Shown here: in pieces, positions 42,449 through 51,347 of the stretch | Layout: every line of letters begins with the position of its first letter | Position numbering within the stretch: the first letter of the stretch is position 1 | Source of the DNA: JAERML01 sp035687895 | GTDB taxonomy: Bacteria; Bacteroidota; Ignavibacteria; UBA10030; UBA6906 | Length of the DNA: 64,000 nt | Direction: 5' to 3' | Assembly (NCBI GenBank): GCA_035687895.1 | Contig: DASRUE010000196.1 | Location: forward strand, 1 to 64,000 | Position numbers and translations under genes: made by a program | The notes under the pieces: model-generated | Told to the model about the DNA's origin: nothing | The model's input: only the letters and a program-made list of their open reading frames with translations | Database searches by the model: none

Positions 42449-43828
42449 ATGGCAGAGTTCAGAATCGAAGGTGTCACTGCTGGTGGAAAACCGGTCCAAG
42501 GTATCCTGGAAGCGGACTCCACCCGGTCGGCCAAGCAGAAAGCAGCAGTCATGGCGCAGCAGCGAAAATTCAAGCTGTTGCATGTTGTTCCTCGCTCCAC
42601 GTGGGTGTACAAAGTACAGCGCGGGACGGAGAAACCTGTAATTGGTGAGCAGAAAGCCTTCACCAAAGGAGAGGTTCAGGAAGCCCTTCAGAAAATGGGC
42701 TACCGTGTAATCCGAATTCAGAAGCGGCTCATCAACTTCAAAGCAAGACCGCCCGCTACTGAAATCGTGACCTTCGTGCGGGTGAGTGCGGACCTTATAC
42801 GGCAGAAGCTTCCGTTCAATGAGATCATGCAGTTGCTGGTGAACGACATTCAGAACAGGACCCTGCGCGAGGCGATCAAGGATATCAACGCCGAACTGAA
42901 ACAGGGCAAAGACAGCGAGCGTGCGTTCATCAAGCACGAAGCAGTTCTCGGTCGGTTCACCGCCCACATGCTCGGCTTGGCCTCGAAGAGTGGTAACATG
43001 GCCGAAATCTATGACAGCACGGCGAAGTTTTTGGAGCGCCAGTCGGAATTTAAAAAGAACCTCAAGAGCGCGCTGATCATGCCCATTGTGACTCTCTTCG
43101 TTCTGTTCGGTGCGGTGGTTTACTATGTCGGATACATCTTTCCGGCGACTGCCAATTTGTTCCGGAAGTTTAATATTGAACTACCGCCAATGACCCGGGC
43201 AACGCTCGCGCTTAGCGATTTTCTGGTGGAGAACATTGTGATAATTCTCATCGGGACAATCATCCCCACCATTCTCGCAGTTCGTTTCTTCACGACGGAA
43301 AAGGGGCGTTTCATTCTTGATCGTTACATCTGGAAGGTCCCCGCAATGGGACAACTCCTCCATAAAATGAGTATCGAGATCTTCTGCCGGGTATTCTATG
43401 CCCTGTACAGTGGGGCGGGCGAGAATATCGAGGTCATCCGTATGGCATCTGAGGCATGCGGCAACAAGTACATGGAGCACCAAATCAAGACCATCGCACT
43501 TCCCCTGATGATTCAAAAAGGTGCGGGTATCACCGAAGCGTTCGAAGCGACGGGTGTCTTTACGAAAACTGCGATTTCGCGATTCCACTCGGGAGCCGAG
43601 ACAGGGACAGTAAAGAACACGGCCCTTCAGCTGGCGGAGTACTACGAGAAGGAAACGTCGTACAAAATGAGGAATGCGATTGACTATATTCAGTTGATGA
43701 TTTCGATGATCATCATGGTTGTGTTGACGGCCCTGACGATTGTGTCGTCCGAGACGGCGACCATTCGGCCCAAGAACCCGGCGCTGGGTCACGCCACAGT
43801 GCAGCACGCTGAAAAGTCCTTGACGTAA
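42449..43828 (+). CDS. Inner-membrane platform protein, PilC/GspF-type
   Basis: The 459-residue protein has an N-terminal soluble region at about 1-60 (AEFRIEGVTAGGKPVQGILEA), then GspF domain 1 (VTFVRVSADLIRQKLPFNEIMQLLVNDIQN, AFIKHEAVLGRFTAHMLGLASKSGNMAEIYD) and domain 2 (FCRVFYALYSGAGENIEVIRMASEACGNKYM, ALPLMIQKGAGITEAFEATGVFTKTAISRFHSGAETG). TM segments are near 205-235, 260-280 and 415-440. It couples the ATPase hexamer to pilin polymerisation. It lies between the pilin genes and the second PilB gene. AAGAGG before ATG supports the start. Confidence 0.9.
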   Translation: MAEFRIEGVTAGGKPVQGILEADSTRSAKQKAAVMAQQRKFKLLHVVPRSTWVYKVQRGTEKPVIGEQKAFTKGEVQEALQKMGYRVIRIQKRLINFKARPPATEIVTFVRVSADLIRQKLPFNEIMQLLVNDIQNRTLREAIKDINAELKQGKDSERAFIKHEAVLGRFTAHMLGLASKSGNMAEIYDSTAKFLERQSEFKKNLKSALIMPIVTLFVLFGAVVYYVGYIFPATANLFRKFNIELPPMTRATLALSDFLVENIVIILIGTIIPTILAVRFFTTEKGRFILDRYIWKVPAMGQLLHKMSIEIFCRVFYALYSGAGENIEVIRMASEACGNKYMEHQIKTIALPLMIQKGAGITEAFEATGVFTKTAISRFHSGAETGTVKNTALQLAEYYEKETSYKMRNAIDYIQLMISMIIMVVLTALTIVSSETATIRPKNPALGHATVQHAEKSLT

Positions 43829-43864
43829 TGTGTGTCTATCCCCCAACAATGAACAGACAGCGCA

Positions 43865-45652
43865 ATGGCACAGATTGACATTACAGATAAGATAGGGTTC
43901 GCACTCCTCAAAAAAGGAATCATTGACTACGAGACGCTGGAGAAGTCGCTCAAGGTCAAAGACTCCGAAGGGAAGAAGAACCGGCGGAATCTAGGGCAGA
44001 TCCTCGTCCACGATTTCAATGCCGACCACGACGCGGTGTTCAGAGAAGTTGCCGATCTCTATGCGTTCCGGGAGATCTACCTTGCTGATGAAAACATCGA
44101 GAAACAACGGATTGATTTCATTAGGAAGTTTGTTGATGCTCTTTCCGAGAGCGCACGCGACATGATGTTGCAGGCCAAGATTCTCCCACTCAAGTTCGAC
44201 GAGAAACAACCGGATAAGTTGGTGGTAATTGCCGCCGACCCGACCGATCGACGCATCCCGCTGGTTGCCCGCAATTTCGGCGTGAAGAAGTACGAGGTTG
44301 TGTACACCCGCCTCAAGGAACTGCAGAACCTCATGGAACAGGTTGTTCCACCGGAGAATGAGTTCCTCCGACTTCTTGAGGATTCACAGGTCGGCATCGA
44401 GGTAAAGGAAGATGAAAGCGCCGTTGATGAAGAGGCGCTCGAAGCGGAGATCGGAAAAAGCGCGTTGGTTAACCTCGTGGAAGGCTCGTTGATTGAAGCC
44501 GTGCGCCAGGGGGTGAGTGATATCCACATTATCGCAAAGGAAGGGAACCGAACCGAGTTTTGGTTTCGAGTGGATGGGAATCTGAAGCTGTGGCATGTGC
44601 AAGAGAACACGATGCCCGAGGCAGTTGCCGCAGTTGTTAAAGACCGTTCCAAGAATATAGACCGTTTCGAACGCGAAATGTCTCAGGACGGTTTCATCCA
44701 GCGGCTTATCGACGACCACATGATCCGCTTCCGCGTCTCCATCATGCCGATCGTGGGTGTCGAATTCAGACACAAGTTTGAAAGCATCGTCATCCGTGTG
44801 CTGGACGATCGAAAGGTTATCACTGACCTGGATAAGCTGGGCTTGCAGGGCCCAGCGAAAGATTTCTTCTACAAAGCCATTGAGAAACCTCAGGGGATCG
44901 TCATCCTGACCGGGCCGACTGGAAGCGGTAAGAGCACAACTCTGGTTGCTGCCTTGCACCAGGTGATTGACCCGACGGTGAATGTCCTCACAGTCGAAGA
45001 CCCGGTCGAATATATTATACGCGGTGCACGTCAGCTGAAAATTGGCCCAAAAATGAACTTCGATCTGGCCATCCGCGGTATTCTCCGGCATGACCCGGAC
45101 ATTGTGCTCGTCGGCGAAATGCGTGACAAAGCAACGTCAGAAATCGCCATCAAGCTCGCTAACACAGGCCACCTCACGTTCTCCACGCTTCACACAAACG
45201 ATGCACCGAGCGCTGTTGCTAGACTGTACAAAATGGGGATCGAGCCATTTCTGATCGCGTATGCCATTAATATAATTGTGGCCCAGCGTCTTGTCCGGAC
45301 GTTGTGCAAAGTCTGCAGACGCCTCATCCCCAAGGAGGAAATTGACCGGGACGTATACCTGAAATTTGGTTTCGCGGAAGAAGACCTTGAAACACGGACA
45401 ATGTACGAAGCGGTTGGTTGCGATAAGTGTAATGGAGGATACAAAGGACGTGCTGCAATCCACGAGGCGCTGTATTTCACCCGTGAGATTCGCGGGTTGA
45501 TCGTCAAGGCCGGTGGCGACATTGATGAGGAACAGATTCGCAACCAGGCGATGAAAGATGGGATGTGGACCCTTCGCAGGGCGGGTATTGAGAGGATCAA
45601 GGATGGTATAACGACGCTCGAAGAAATTGCATCAGCAACAACGGATGATTAA
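43865..45652 (+). CDS. Type IV pilus/type II secretion assembly ATPase, PilB/GspE-type (second copy)
   Basis: A 595-residue paralogue of the 39244 protein. The ATPase core shows GPTGSGKSTT (near 350-359), VEDPVEYI, RHDPDIVLVGEMRD and TFSTLHTNDAPSAVARLYK; the zinc site has CKVCRRLI and CDKCNGGYKG. The N-terminal part (about 1-200) is distinct from the first copy in sequence but similar in layout. It directly follows the PilC-type gene, the normal B-C pairing in reverse order. Both copies keep all catalytic residues, so both should be active. It is followed 51 bases later by the minor-pilin-like genes. Confidence 0.92.
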   Translation: MAQIDITDKIGFALLKKGIIDYETLEKSLKVKDSEGKKNRRNLGQILVHDFNADHDAVFREVADLYAFREIYLADENIEKQRIDFIRKFVDALSESARDMMLQAKILPLKFDEKQPDKLVVIAADPTDRRIPLVARNFGVKKYEVVYTRLKELQNLMEQVVPPENEFLRLLEDSQVGIEVKEDESAVDEEALEAEIGKSALVNLVEGSLIEAVRQGVSDIHIIAKEGNRTEFWFRVDGNLKLWHVQENTMPEAVAAVVKDRSKNIDRFEREMSQDGFIQRLIDDHMIRFRVSIMPIVGVEFRHKFESIVIRVLDDRKVITDLDKLGLQGPAKDFFYKAIEKPQGIVILTGPTGSGKSTTLVAALHQVIDPTVNVLTVEDPVEYIIRGARQLKIGPKMNFDLAIRGILRHDPDIVLVGEMRDKATSEIAIKLANTGHLTFSTLHTNDAPSAVARLYKMGIEPFLIAYAINIIVAQRLVRTLCKVCRRLIPKEEIDRDVYLKFGFAEEDLETRTMYEAVGCDKCNGGYKGRAAIHEALYFTREIRGLIVKAGGDIDEEQIRNQAMKDGMWTLRRAGIERIKDGITTLEEIASATTDD

Positions 45653-45703
45653 CCCGATGGAATGTGCGAATACACTCGCTATCAGAAACCTCCGGGGTGA
45701 CGT

Positions 45704-46270
45704 ATGAACCTCGGTCAAAGCATGCTGGTCATTGGTGCAATATTGCTTCTGGGGATTCTTACCCTTAACGCCAACAGGACAGTGATGGAGACAAATGATG
45801 TAACAAATTCAAGCGAGTTCGGAATTGCCGCGGTGTCGCTGGCGACGTCTCTGGTTGAGGAGGCAATGGGGAAGATGTTCGATGAAGTTGTGGCTGACAC
45901 GGTGCCTCCAACGATGGCTCTGTCGATTCTCTCGACTACCCTGCAGAAGGAATCAGGCGAGCGGTATCGCGGCGGCACAAACGACTTTGACGATATTGAT
46001 GACTACAATAACCTGTTTGTAGTCTATACAAGCCCGAATGACATGAGCGCGGTTGCCGGTGCGGATACGATTCTCGTTGTTCCTGGGTTGAGAGCCAGAT
46101 ACTATGTGAGAGCAAGAGTCAACTACGTCAACAGTACAGCTCTTGATGACACCACTTCTGCGCGAACGTGGCACAAGAAGATCCGAGTGGAAGTCACGAG
46201 TCCCCGGATATTACCGATCGGGCAGGCACAGGATACACTCGTGTATCCGGCCGTAATGAGTTATTGGTGA
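45704..46270 (+). CDS. Minor-pilin-like protein A
   Basis: The 188-residue protein begins MNLGQSMLVIGAILLLGIL, so a four-residue leader ending in Gly precedes the hydrophobic helix; no Glu at mature position 5. A helical TNSSEFGIAAVSLATSLVEEA follows and then a beta-rich, Asp/Thr-rich domain (RYRGGTNDFDDIDDYNN, RYYVRARVNYVNST). It resembles a PilV/GspI-like minor pilin in position and topology. It is the first of three such genes between the second PilB gene and the PilT-like gene. No exact family is recognised. Confidence 0.65.
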   Translation: MNLGQSMLVIGAILLLGILTLNANRTVMETNDVTNSSEFGIAAVSLATSLVEEAMGKMFDEVVADTVPPTMALSILSTTLQKESGERYRGGTNDFDDIDDYNNLFVVYTSPNDMSAVAGADTILVVPGLRARYYVRARVNYVNSTALDDTTSARTWHKKIRVEVTSPRILPIGQAQDTLVYPAVMSYW

Positions 46271-46301
46271 GTATGAGAATCTGCCTTGTGGAAGGGATAT
46301 C

Positions 46302-46925
46302 ATGAGTGTAATTCTTGATTTAATCTGGTCGACGTTGATCGCAGCCTTCGTCATCCTATTGGGGTTGCGCCTGAACGCGAGTATTGCGGGGAGTGCAGAT
46401 GCTTCAAAGGCCAGTCTCAACGTCCAGGAATCTTTGGTTGACATCGTTCAAACGATCGAGTACGATTTCAGGAAAATCGCATACCGAATTGCTGATCCTT
46501 CGGCCGCAATTATCGTAGCTGACTCGAGTCGGTTGACCTTCTTGTCGGACATTGACAACAACGGCACCATTGATACGGTTTCGTGGTATGCGGGACCGAA
46601 ACTCACGTCGATGGCAAACCCGAACATCCGCGGCCTCTTCAGATCAGTGAGTGGAGAAGGGGCGGTCGCAGCGCCAGGGTTGGGTGTGACAGAGTTTCAT
46701 CTCAAGTACCTGGATCAGGATGGAGTCGAGATTTCGTCGTCGTACCCGCTACCAATAGCCGACCTTCGACGGATCTGGATCATAGAGACGACGATGATGA
46801 TTGAGAGTCCATACAAGGTGCAAGATCAACTGAATCCTGAAATGAGTTATGCAGATATGGGATACGCTGCTGCCTTTTGGAGACAAACGCGGCTTGCATC
46901 GCGCAATATCCGGCGGCACGGCTAG
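46302..46925 (+). CDS. Minor-pilin-like protein B (PilW/GspJ-like)
   Basis: The 207-residue protein has an N-terminal helix (ILDLIWSTLIAAFVILLGL), no prepilin cleavage glycine and no Glu5. The rest reads like a minor pilin: VQTIEYDFRKIAYRIADPSAAIIVADSSRLTFLSDIDNNGTIDTVSWYAG matches the PilW/GspJ pattern of early helix, then strands bearing D/N-rich loops that may bind calcium. RRIWIIETTMMIES occurs near the end. It is co-oriented with the flanking pilin-like genes, 31 bases downstream of the first. Confidence 0.65.
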   Translation: MSVILDLIWSTLIAAFVILLGLRLNASIAGSADASKASLNVQESLVDIVQTIEYDFRKIAYRIADPSAAIIVADSSRLTFLSDIDNNGTIDTVSWYAGPKLTSMANPNIRGLFRSVSGEGAVAAPGLGVTEFHLKYLDQDGVEISSSYPLPIADLRRIWIIETTMMIESPYKVQDQLNPEMSYADMGYAAAFWRQTRLASRNIRRHG

Positions 46926-46976
46926 GCACCGGCGAATGATAGCAGGTTCTAGTTCTTCATCTAAGTAGGGGGATCT

Positions 46977-48308
46977 ATGGGAAAAGCAAGTATCGTCTAT
47001 GTGATCGGGTTGACTCTTGTTCTGGGTATCGCACTGTTCAACATCAACAGATCCAGCACGGACTCGATGGATACATATACCGAGTACTATGGACGAACGA
47101 TGGCGCACAACATCGCATCGGCAGGAGCGAACATTGCAACCAGTGCGCTACTGGTTCCTCCAGTGGCAATTGTCTCCGGCACCGATTCGTTCGCAGGGGG
47201 GACATACACCGTTCGGGTAGACAGCTTGAATTCAAACGGAGATAGTGTAGTGGTGGTGTCCACATCAAAGATTGATCTCTACGACAACATTGCTGAAAAC
47301 CAAATCATCCGCGATACCATCGTGGCGAAACTCAGGCACCGACGGTTTGCGGAGTATGCTTATTTCTCCCAATCGGAGACGAACGGTTACCTTGCTCCTG
47401 GGAGCACTGCGGCTCCATCAGGTGTCAATATGTGGAAAATTACAGGTGATTCACTTTTTGGACGAGCTCACACAAACGGTCGATGGAATCTCTCAGGGAG
47501 ACCGTATTTTGAGGATCGAGTAACGGCTCAGTTCGCAGCAAACCTTGCGGCAGGAGCAAATCCTATTTATAACAAGGGGTATCAGTGGCAAGTATATCTT
47601 AATCGTCCTGCAAGCAACTTGACCAATCTTGAGGCACGCGCAAACGCTGGCGGAGCCTTATTGACGAATAACGATGTTGCACTTACTTTTTTCCCTAATG
47701 GGAATGTGAATGTCCGGATTCCACCGACGACTGGCGGAACGCGCAACGATACAATTCCTATCTCGACCCTTACAAGTACGGGCGTTGTGGCCGTGAAAAA
47801 CGGAGACGTGCGCGTCAAGGGGACCTACCAAGGTCAGTTGACTGTCGTGGCCCTCAAGGGAACAACTGCAGGTAATACCAAAGGGAACATCTGGATCGAT
47901 GGAAATATTGTTGCGGCAACGAACCCGAACGGCAACATGTCTTCACCTGATATGCTCGGTCTGGTTGCCCAAAGAATGGCATATGTGACAACCCGGGATC
48001 CAGCCACGGGGCTTTGGATCCCGCGTACATCAGCATCGGTTCTGAATATTCAGGCTGCGATCTATACGCACGAAGGGACGTTTGCCGCGCAAGAGTACAA
48101 CAACACAGGTCTCGGGCTCTGCGGGAGAATCAACCAGTTCGGGGCTCTGGCGATGGCTGCATCCACTTCGACCGGTCTTATGAGCGGCGGTGTGATCTCT
48201 AATGGGTTTTTAAAGACAATTCGGCATGATCCACGGTATGATGAACAAGCGCCTCCTGGCTTTCCAGCGTCCGACAGCTACGTGCTTGTTTCGTGGTGGG
48301 AAAAATAG
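46977..48308 (+). CDS. Large minor-pilin-like protein C (PilX-like, possibly adhesive)
   Basis: A 443-residue protein starting MGKASIVYVIGLTLVLGIALF, a hydrophobic helix with a two-residue leader. A PilX-like helical segment follows (TEYYGRTMAHNIASAGANIATSALL), then a long beta domain of about 350 residues with Asn/Gly/Thr-rich strands (KNGDVRVKGTYQGQLTVVALKG, GNIWIDGNIVAA), suggesting a tip-located or surface-exposed part. GTYQGQLTVVAL-type repeats recall DUF4900-like pilus proteins, but I am not certain. Ribosome-binding site GTAGGGGG 6 bases before ATG. Confidence 0.6.
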   Translation: MGKASIVYVIGLTLVLGIALFNINRSSTDSMDTYTEYYGRTMAHNIASAGANIATSALLVPPVAIVSGTDSFAGGTYTVRVDSLNSNGDSVVVVSTSKIDLYDNIAENQIIRDTIVAKLRHRRFAEYAYFSQSETNGYLAPGSTAAPSGVNMWKITGDSLFGRAHTNGRWNLSGRPYFEDRVTAQFAANLAAGANPIYNKGYQWQVYLNRPASNLTNLEARANAGGALLTNNDVALTFFPNGNVNVRIPPTTGGTRNDTIPISTLTSTGVVAVKNGDVRVKGTYQGQLTVVALKGTTAGNTKGNIWIDGNIVAATNPNGNMSSPDMLGLVAQRMAYVTTRDPATGLWIPRTSASVLNIQAAIYTHEGTFAAQEYNNTGLGLCGRINQFGALAMAASTSTGLMSGGVISNGFLKTIRHDPRYDEQAPPGFPASDSYVLVSWWEK

Positions 48309-48360
48309 GTACAACATGCAGGATATGAGATGAACGATGCTTTTCCACAAATCCCAAGAA

Positions 48361-48389
48361 ATTCATTGACATTACTTACGTCAATGAAT
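48361..48389 (+). promoter_or_regulatory. Perfect 10-bp inverted repeat overlapping a promoter
   Basis: ATTCATTGAC (48361-48370) and GTCAATGAAT (48380-48389) are perfect inverted copies with a 9-base spacer; the left arm contains the -35 box and the right arm ends at the -10 box. This layout is that of an operator for a dimeric repressor. Confidence 0.6.
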
Positions 48390-48394
48390 ATATT
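48366..48394 (+). promoter_or_regulatory. Sigma70-like promoter of the PilT-like gene
   Basis: TTGACA (48366-48371), a 17-base spacer and TATATT (48389-48394), 76 bases before ATG 48470. Confidence 0.7.
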
Positions 48395-48469
48395 CAACGT
48401 GAATTCGTGTGACCAATATCAGAGCGGACGGCGAAAGCACGCAACGGAAAGTGACCAAGAGAGCTTGAG

Positions 48470-49702
48470 ATGATAGCAACAGCAGTAAAAACATTGCAGG
48501 ATATCGCAGCATCCATCCCGGATACAGCCCCAGGCATGGAACGGCAGATGCTAATTGGGGATTTGGTCTCGAAACAATCTCCCGCCGAGCGTACTGCCCT
48601 ACGGAAGCTCATGGACAGCTACCTGACGCGGATGAGCAAAATCAACGCATCAGATATAGATATGGGCGGTTATGGATGTGGCGGTCACATCTGGTATCGC
48701 GTGTATGGTGACAAGAAGGTCGATGCTGCGATTGGGAAATTCACACATGATGAGTTTAACGTTCTCATTCAGAGCGTCTTGATTGAGCGGCAGCGCCTTT
48801 TCCTGTATGAAAACCGAAATCTTGATTTCTCATACAGTATCGTTGAAGACGACAAGATGTTCAGGTTTCGCGCGGACGCGTACTTCGACCTCGATCAACT
48901 GGCGCTCAACATGCGCGCTATTAACGCGACGGTTCGTCCGTACAAGAATCTGGAACTCAATCCGAATGTAACTAAAGCGCTCAGTCTCTCCTATACGCAG
49001 CAAGGGCTCACGCTTATCACTGGCATCACGGGTTCGGGGAAAAGCGCTACACTCGACAGTATCATCGACGCAAACAACCATACCGTAGATGCGCATGTTG
49101 TGATCATTGCATCCCCGGTGGAGTATGTTCATAAACCGGATCGTTGCATTATCCGCCATCGAGAAGTGGGACGAGATGTTCTGTCGTTCAAGGAAGGGGC
49201 CATTCAGGCATTGCGACAAGACCCCGATATCATTGTAATCGGAGAAATGCGCGATCCGGATACAATTATGACGGCTCTCGAAATCACAGATAGTGGTCAT
49301 AAAGTGTTCTCGACGCTCCACACCGCCTCGGCCGTGGAAACCATAGATCGTGTCATTGGCGAAGTTCCACCGGTCGAGCAAGAACGTGTAAGGATGCGTC
49401 TTGCGGACACGTTGAGTTGTGTGATGTCACAGAAACTGGTTCCGAGCTTGGACGGGAAGCTGGTTCTCGCAAAAGAAGTTATGGTAATGATCCCGTCCGT
49501 ACGGGCAGCGATTAAGAACAATAATACGGGTGAAGTCTACCAGATGATGGCCGAATCAGGTGATCTGGGAATGATCACCCTTGAGCAGGACCTGAAAAGA
49601 TTGTACATGCAGAAGAGGATATCGCTGGAGAATGCTATAGTCACGGCAAACAACAAGCGACGCTTCCAGCAGATCATGAACTTAACTCCTGTGGGAGACT
49701 GA
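48470..49702 (+). CDS. PilT-like (retraction-type) ATPase
   Basis: The 410-residue protein belongs to the PilT/PilU branch of the secretion ATPases: Walker A GITGSGKSAT near 183-192, ASPVEYVHKPDRCIIRHREVG, Walker B RQDPDIIVIGEMRD and the His box VFSTLHTASAVETIDRVIG. C-terminal NNTGEVYQMMAESGDLGMITLEQDLKRLY resembles the PilT ending with the AIRNL-type region replaced. It lacks the zinc-binding CxxC pairs of PilB. An N-terminal extension of about 60 residues precedes the PAS-like N-domain (DIDMGGYGCGGHIWYRVYGDKK). It has its own promoter with a palindrome, so its expression can be set apart from the pilus genes. Confidence 0.88.
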   Translation: MIATAVKTLQDIAASIPDTAPGMERQMLIGDLVSKQSPAERTALRKLMDSYLTRMSKINASDIDMGGYGCGGHIWYRVYGDKKVDAAIGKFTHDEFNVLIQSVLIERQRLFLYENRNLDFSYSIVEDDKMFRFRADAYFDLDQLALNMRAINATVRPYKNLELNPNVTKALSLSYTQQGLTLITGITGSGKSATLDSIIDANNHTVDAHVVIIASPVEYVHKPDRCIIRHREVGRDVLSFKEGAIQALRQDPDIIVIGEMRDPDTIMTALEITDSGHKVFSTLHTASAVETIDRVIGEVPPVEQERVRMRLADTLSCVMSQKLVPSLDGKLVLAKEVMVMIPSVRAAIKNNNTGEVYQMMAESGDLGMITLEQDLKRLYMQKRISLENAIVTANNKRRFQQIMNLTPVGD

Positions 49703-49760
49703 CGCGAGGGTACGAGGAGTCATCACGAACACTTTCTAGAACAATACAGGAAGCTCCCCT

Positions 49761-51314
49761 ATGGCTTCTATGAAAGGGCCGAACAAGACAGTCCTTGGAA
49801 TCTTTGTCGACGGTCTGGATGTTAAGCTCGCTCATCTGAGCGTAAAAGGAAAACGGGTCACCGTACATGAGTTGCGGTCTGGGACCCTTGTAGCGAAGCT
49901 GGAAGAGCGCAAGGCAGTTGAAGTTGGCAGCATGTCCGACACCGCCGATGCGTTCAGCTTACCCGCTGGTATTTCTGCGGATTCCGGCATTGAAGCCCAA
50001 TCGGAGGACAACAATGCCGTCTTGCTGGGCCTTCTTGCCCAGTATCCTTCCAACAAGTACTCACTGACCTATAGCATCGCCGAACCAGCGATCTACTATC
50101 ACCTCCTGGAAAGTGATTTTGGCTTGAAAGGGAAGAAGCTCAAGGAACGAATCCTTGCAGAGCTTAGAAACATTCGCGCCTTTCAGCCTGCAGCTGATGC
50201 TGTAGATGCCATTACCACGGATGAGGGGAACCTCCTCTGTGTGGTCCGCGAAGATGGGCTTAGCCTCATCAATTCTCTTGAGAACATCAAGGGGTTCATG
50301 GGTAACAGGTTGCCCCGGATCCCGGCGATCGACAGCGCTGACATTTCGTTGATGAACCTTGTCAGGCTGAACTATGACCTTCAGCCCCAGGAAGTTTCCG
50401 TTATCATTTATGTGGGTGTTGAGTTTACCCGCTTGATCTTCATGAGGGGGAGTCAGTTCTATCAGTTTGCCCCGATCCTTGGAGAAGGGTACGATTCGCC
50501 GAACCTCCAAAACACGGTCTACAGCAGGCTATTGCTGGAACAGGATAATCTAGCCATCCCTCGCATCAGTAAGATCATACTTGCAGGCGAATGTCGTCGC
50601 ATCAACTTCAAAGAGTTCCTCACCCAGCAACTCCCTGATCAAGAAGTCGACTACCTGTTGACGCCTCAGCTTGATTCCAGTCCGTTGCCTCCTGAACAAC
50701 AGGAGTCAATCTCGGAGTTTGCCGTGCCTATTGCCGCGGCATGGAAGGTGTTGGATCCCACGAACCCGAGAATTTACAATATTAACCTCTTACCCGCGAT
50801 TGTGCGGGAAGGTCAGCGTGTCTTCAAACTGGCATGGCACGGATATCTCCTCCTCCTCCTGCTCTTCTTTTCGACCCTGTTCTTCACATGGTCGATTGCG
50901 CGAAAGCAGCGCGATATCGTCGAGCAGTCTGACGTCCTCGAACGAAAGAAAGTCCAGCTTGCGGAGAATGAGGCAGTGCAGAATTCCATCATTGACCTCC
51001 AGCAACAAATAGCCCGCTACCAGACTTCCCTGGCATTGTATGACACCCTTGTGCCAGGTAGTGAACGATGGAGCAAGGTCTTCACCCAGTTTAGCCACGG
51101 TGTGGAGGACTTGAATTCGATCTGGTTGACGGACTTCTCAACTGGTGATGCCGGCGTGATGACTGTAAACGGGTTTACGGTGTACCGGACCCGCATCCCG
51201 CGGCTCGCAACATTGTTTGATAACACGCTCCTGAAGGAAGTAAATGTGCAGGCGATTCGTGAGCAGGCCGTCTATCGGTATAAGATTGAAGTACCTGCCC
51301 CGTCCGGGCAGTAG
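49761..51314 (+). CDS. Fused PilM-PilN-like alignment protein
   Basis: The 517-residue protein combines two functions normally on separate chains. Residues 1-330 resemble PilM, an actin-like cytoplasmic protein (VLGIFVDGLDVKLAHLSVKG, IYVGVEFTRLIFMRGSQFYQFAPI, ILAGECRRINF). Residues 337-343 read YNINLLP, the N-terminal peptide of PilN that normally binds PilM. A TM segment at 360-382, a coiled coil at about 385-430 and a periplasmic domain at 440-510 follow (SNWLTDFSTGD-like strands). Such a fusion would fix PilM-PilN stoichiometry. The next gene is PilO. Confidence 0.8.
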   Translation: MASMKGPNKTVLGIFVDGLDVKLAHLSVKGKRVTVHELRSGTLVAKLEERKAVEVGSMSDTADAFSLPAGISADSGIEAQSEDNNAVLLGLLAQYPSNKYSLTYSIAEPAIYYHLLESDFGLKGKKLKERILAELRNIRAFQPAADAVDAITTDEGNLLCVVREDGLSLINSLENIKGFMGNRLPRIPAIDSADISLMNLVRLNYDLQPQEVSVIIYVGVEFTRLIFMRGSQFYQFAPILGEGYDSPNLQNTVYSRLLLEQDNLAIPRISKIILAGECRRINFKEFLTQQLPDQEVDYLLTPQLDSSPLPPEQQESISEFAVPIAAAWKVLDPTNPRIYNINLLPAIVREGQRVFKLAWHGYLLLLLLFFSTLFFTWSIARKQRDIVEQSDVLERKKVQLAENEAVQNSIIDLQQQIARYQTSLALYDTLVPGSERWSKVFTQFSHGVEDLNSIWLTDFSTGDAGVMTVNGFTVYRTRIPRLATLFDNTLLKEVNVQAIREQAVYRYKIEVPAPSGQ

Positions 51315-51347
51315 CACTATCGACCTGATGATCAAAGGAGAGTAGCC

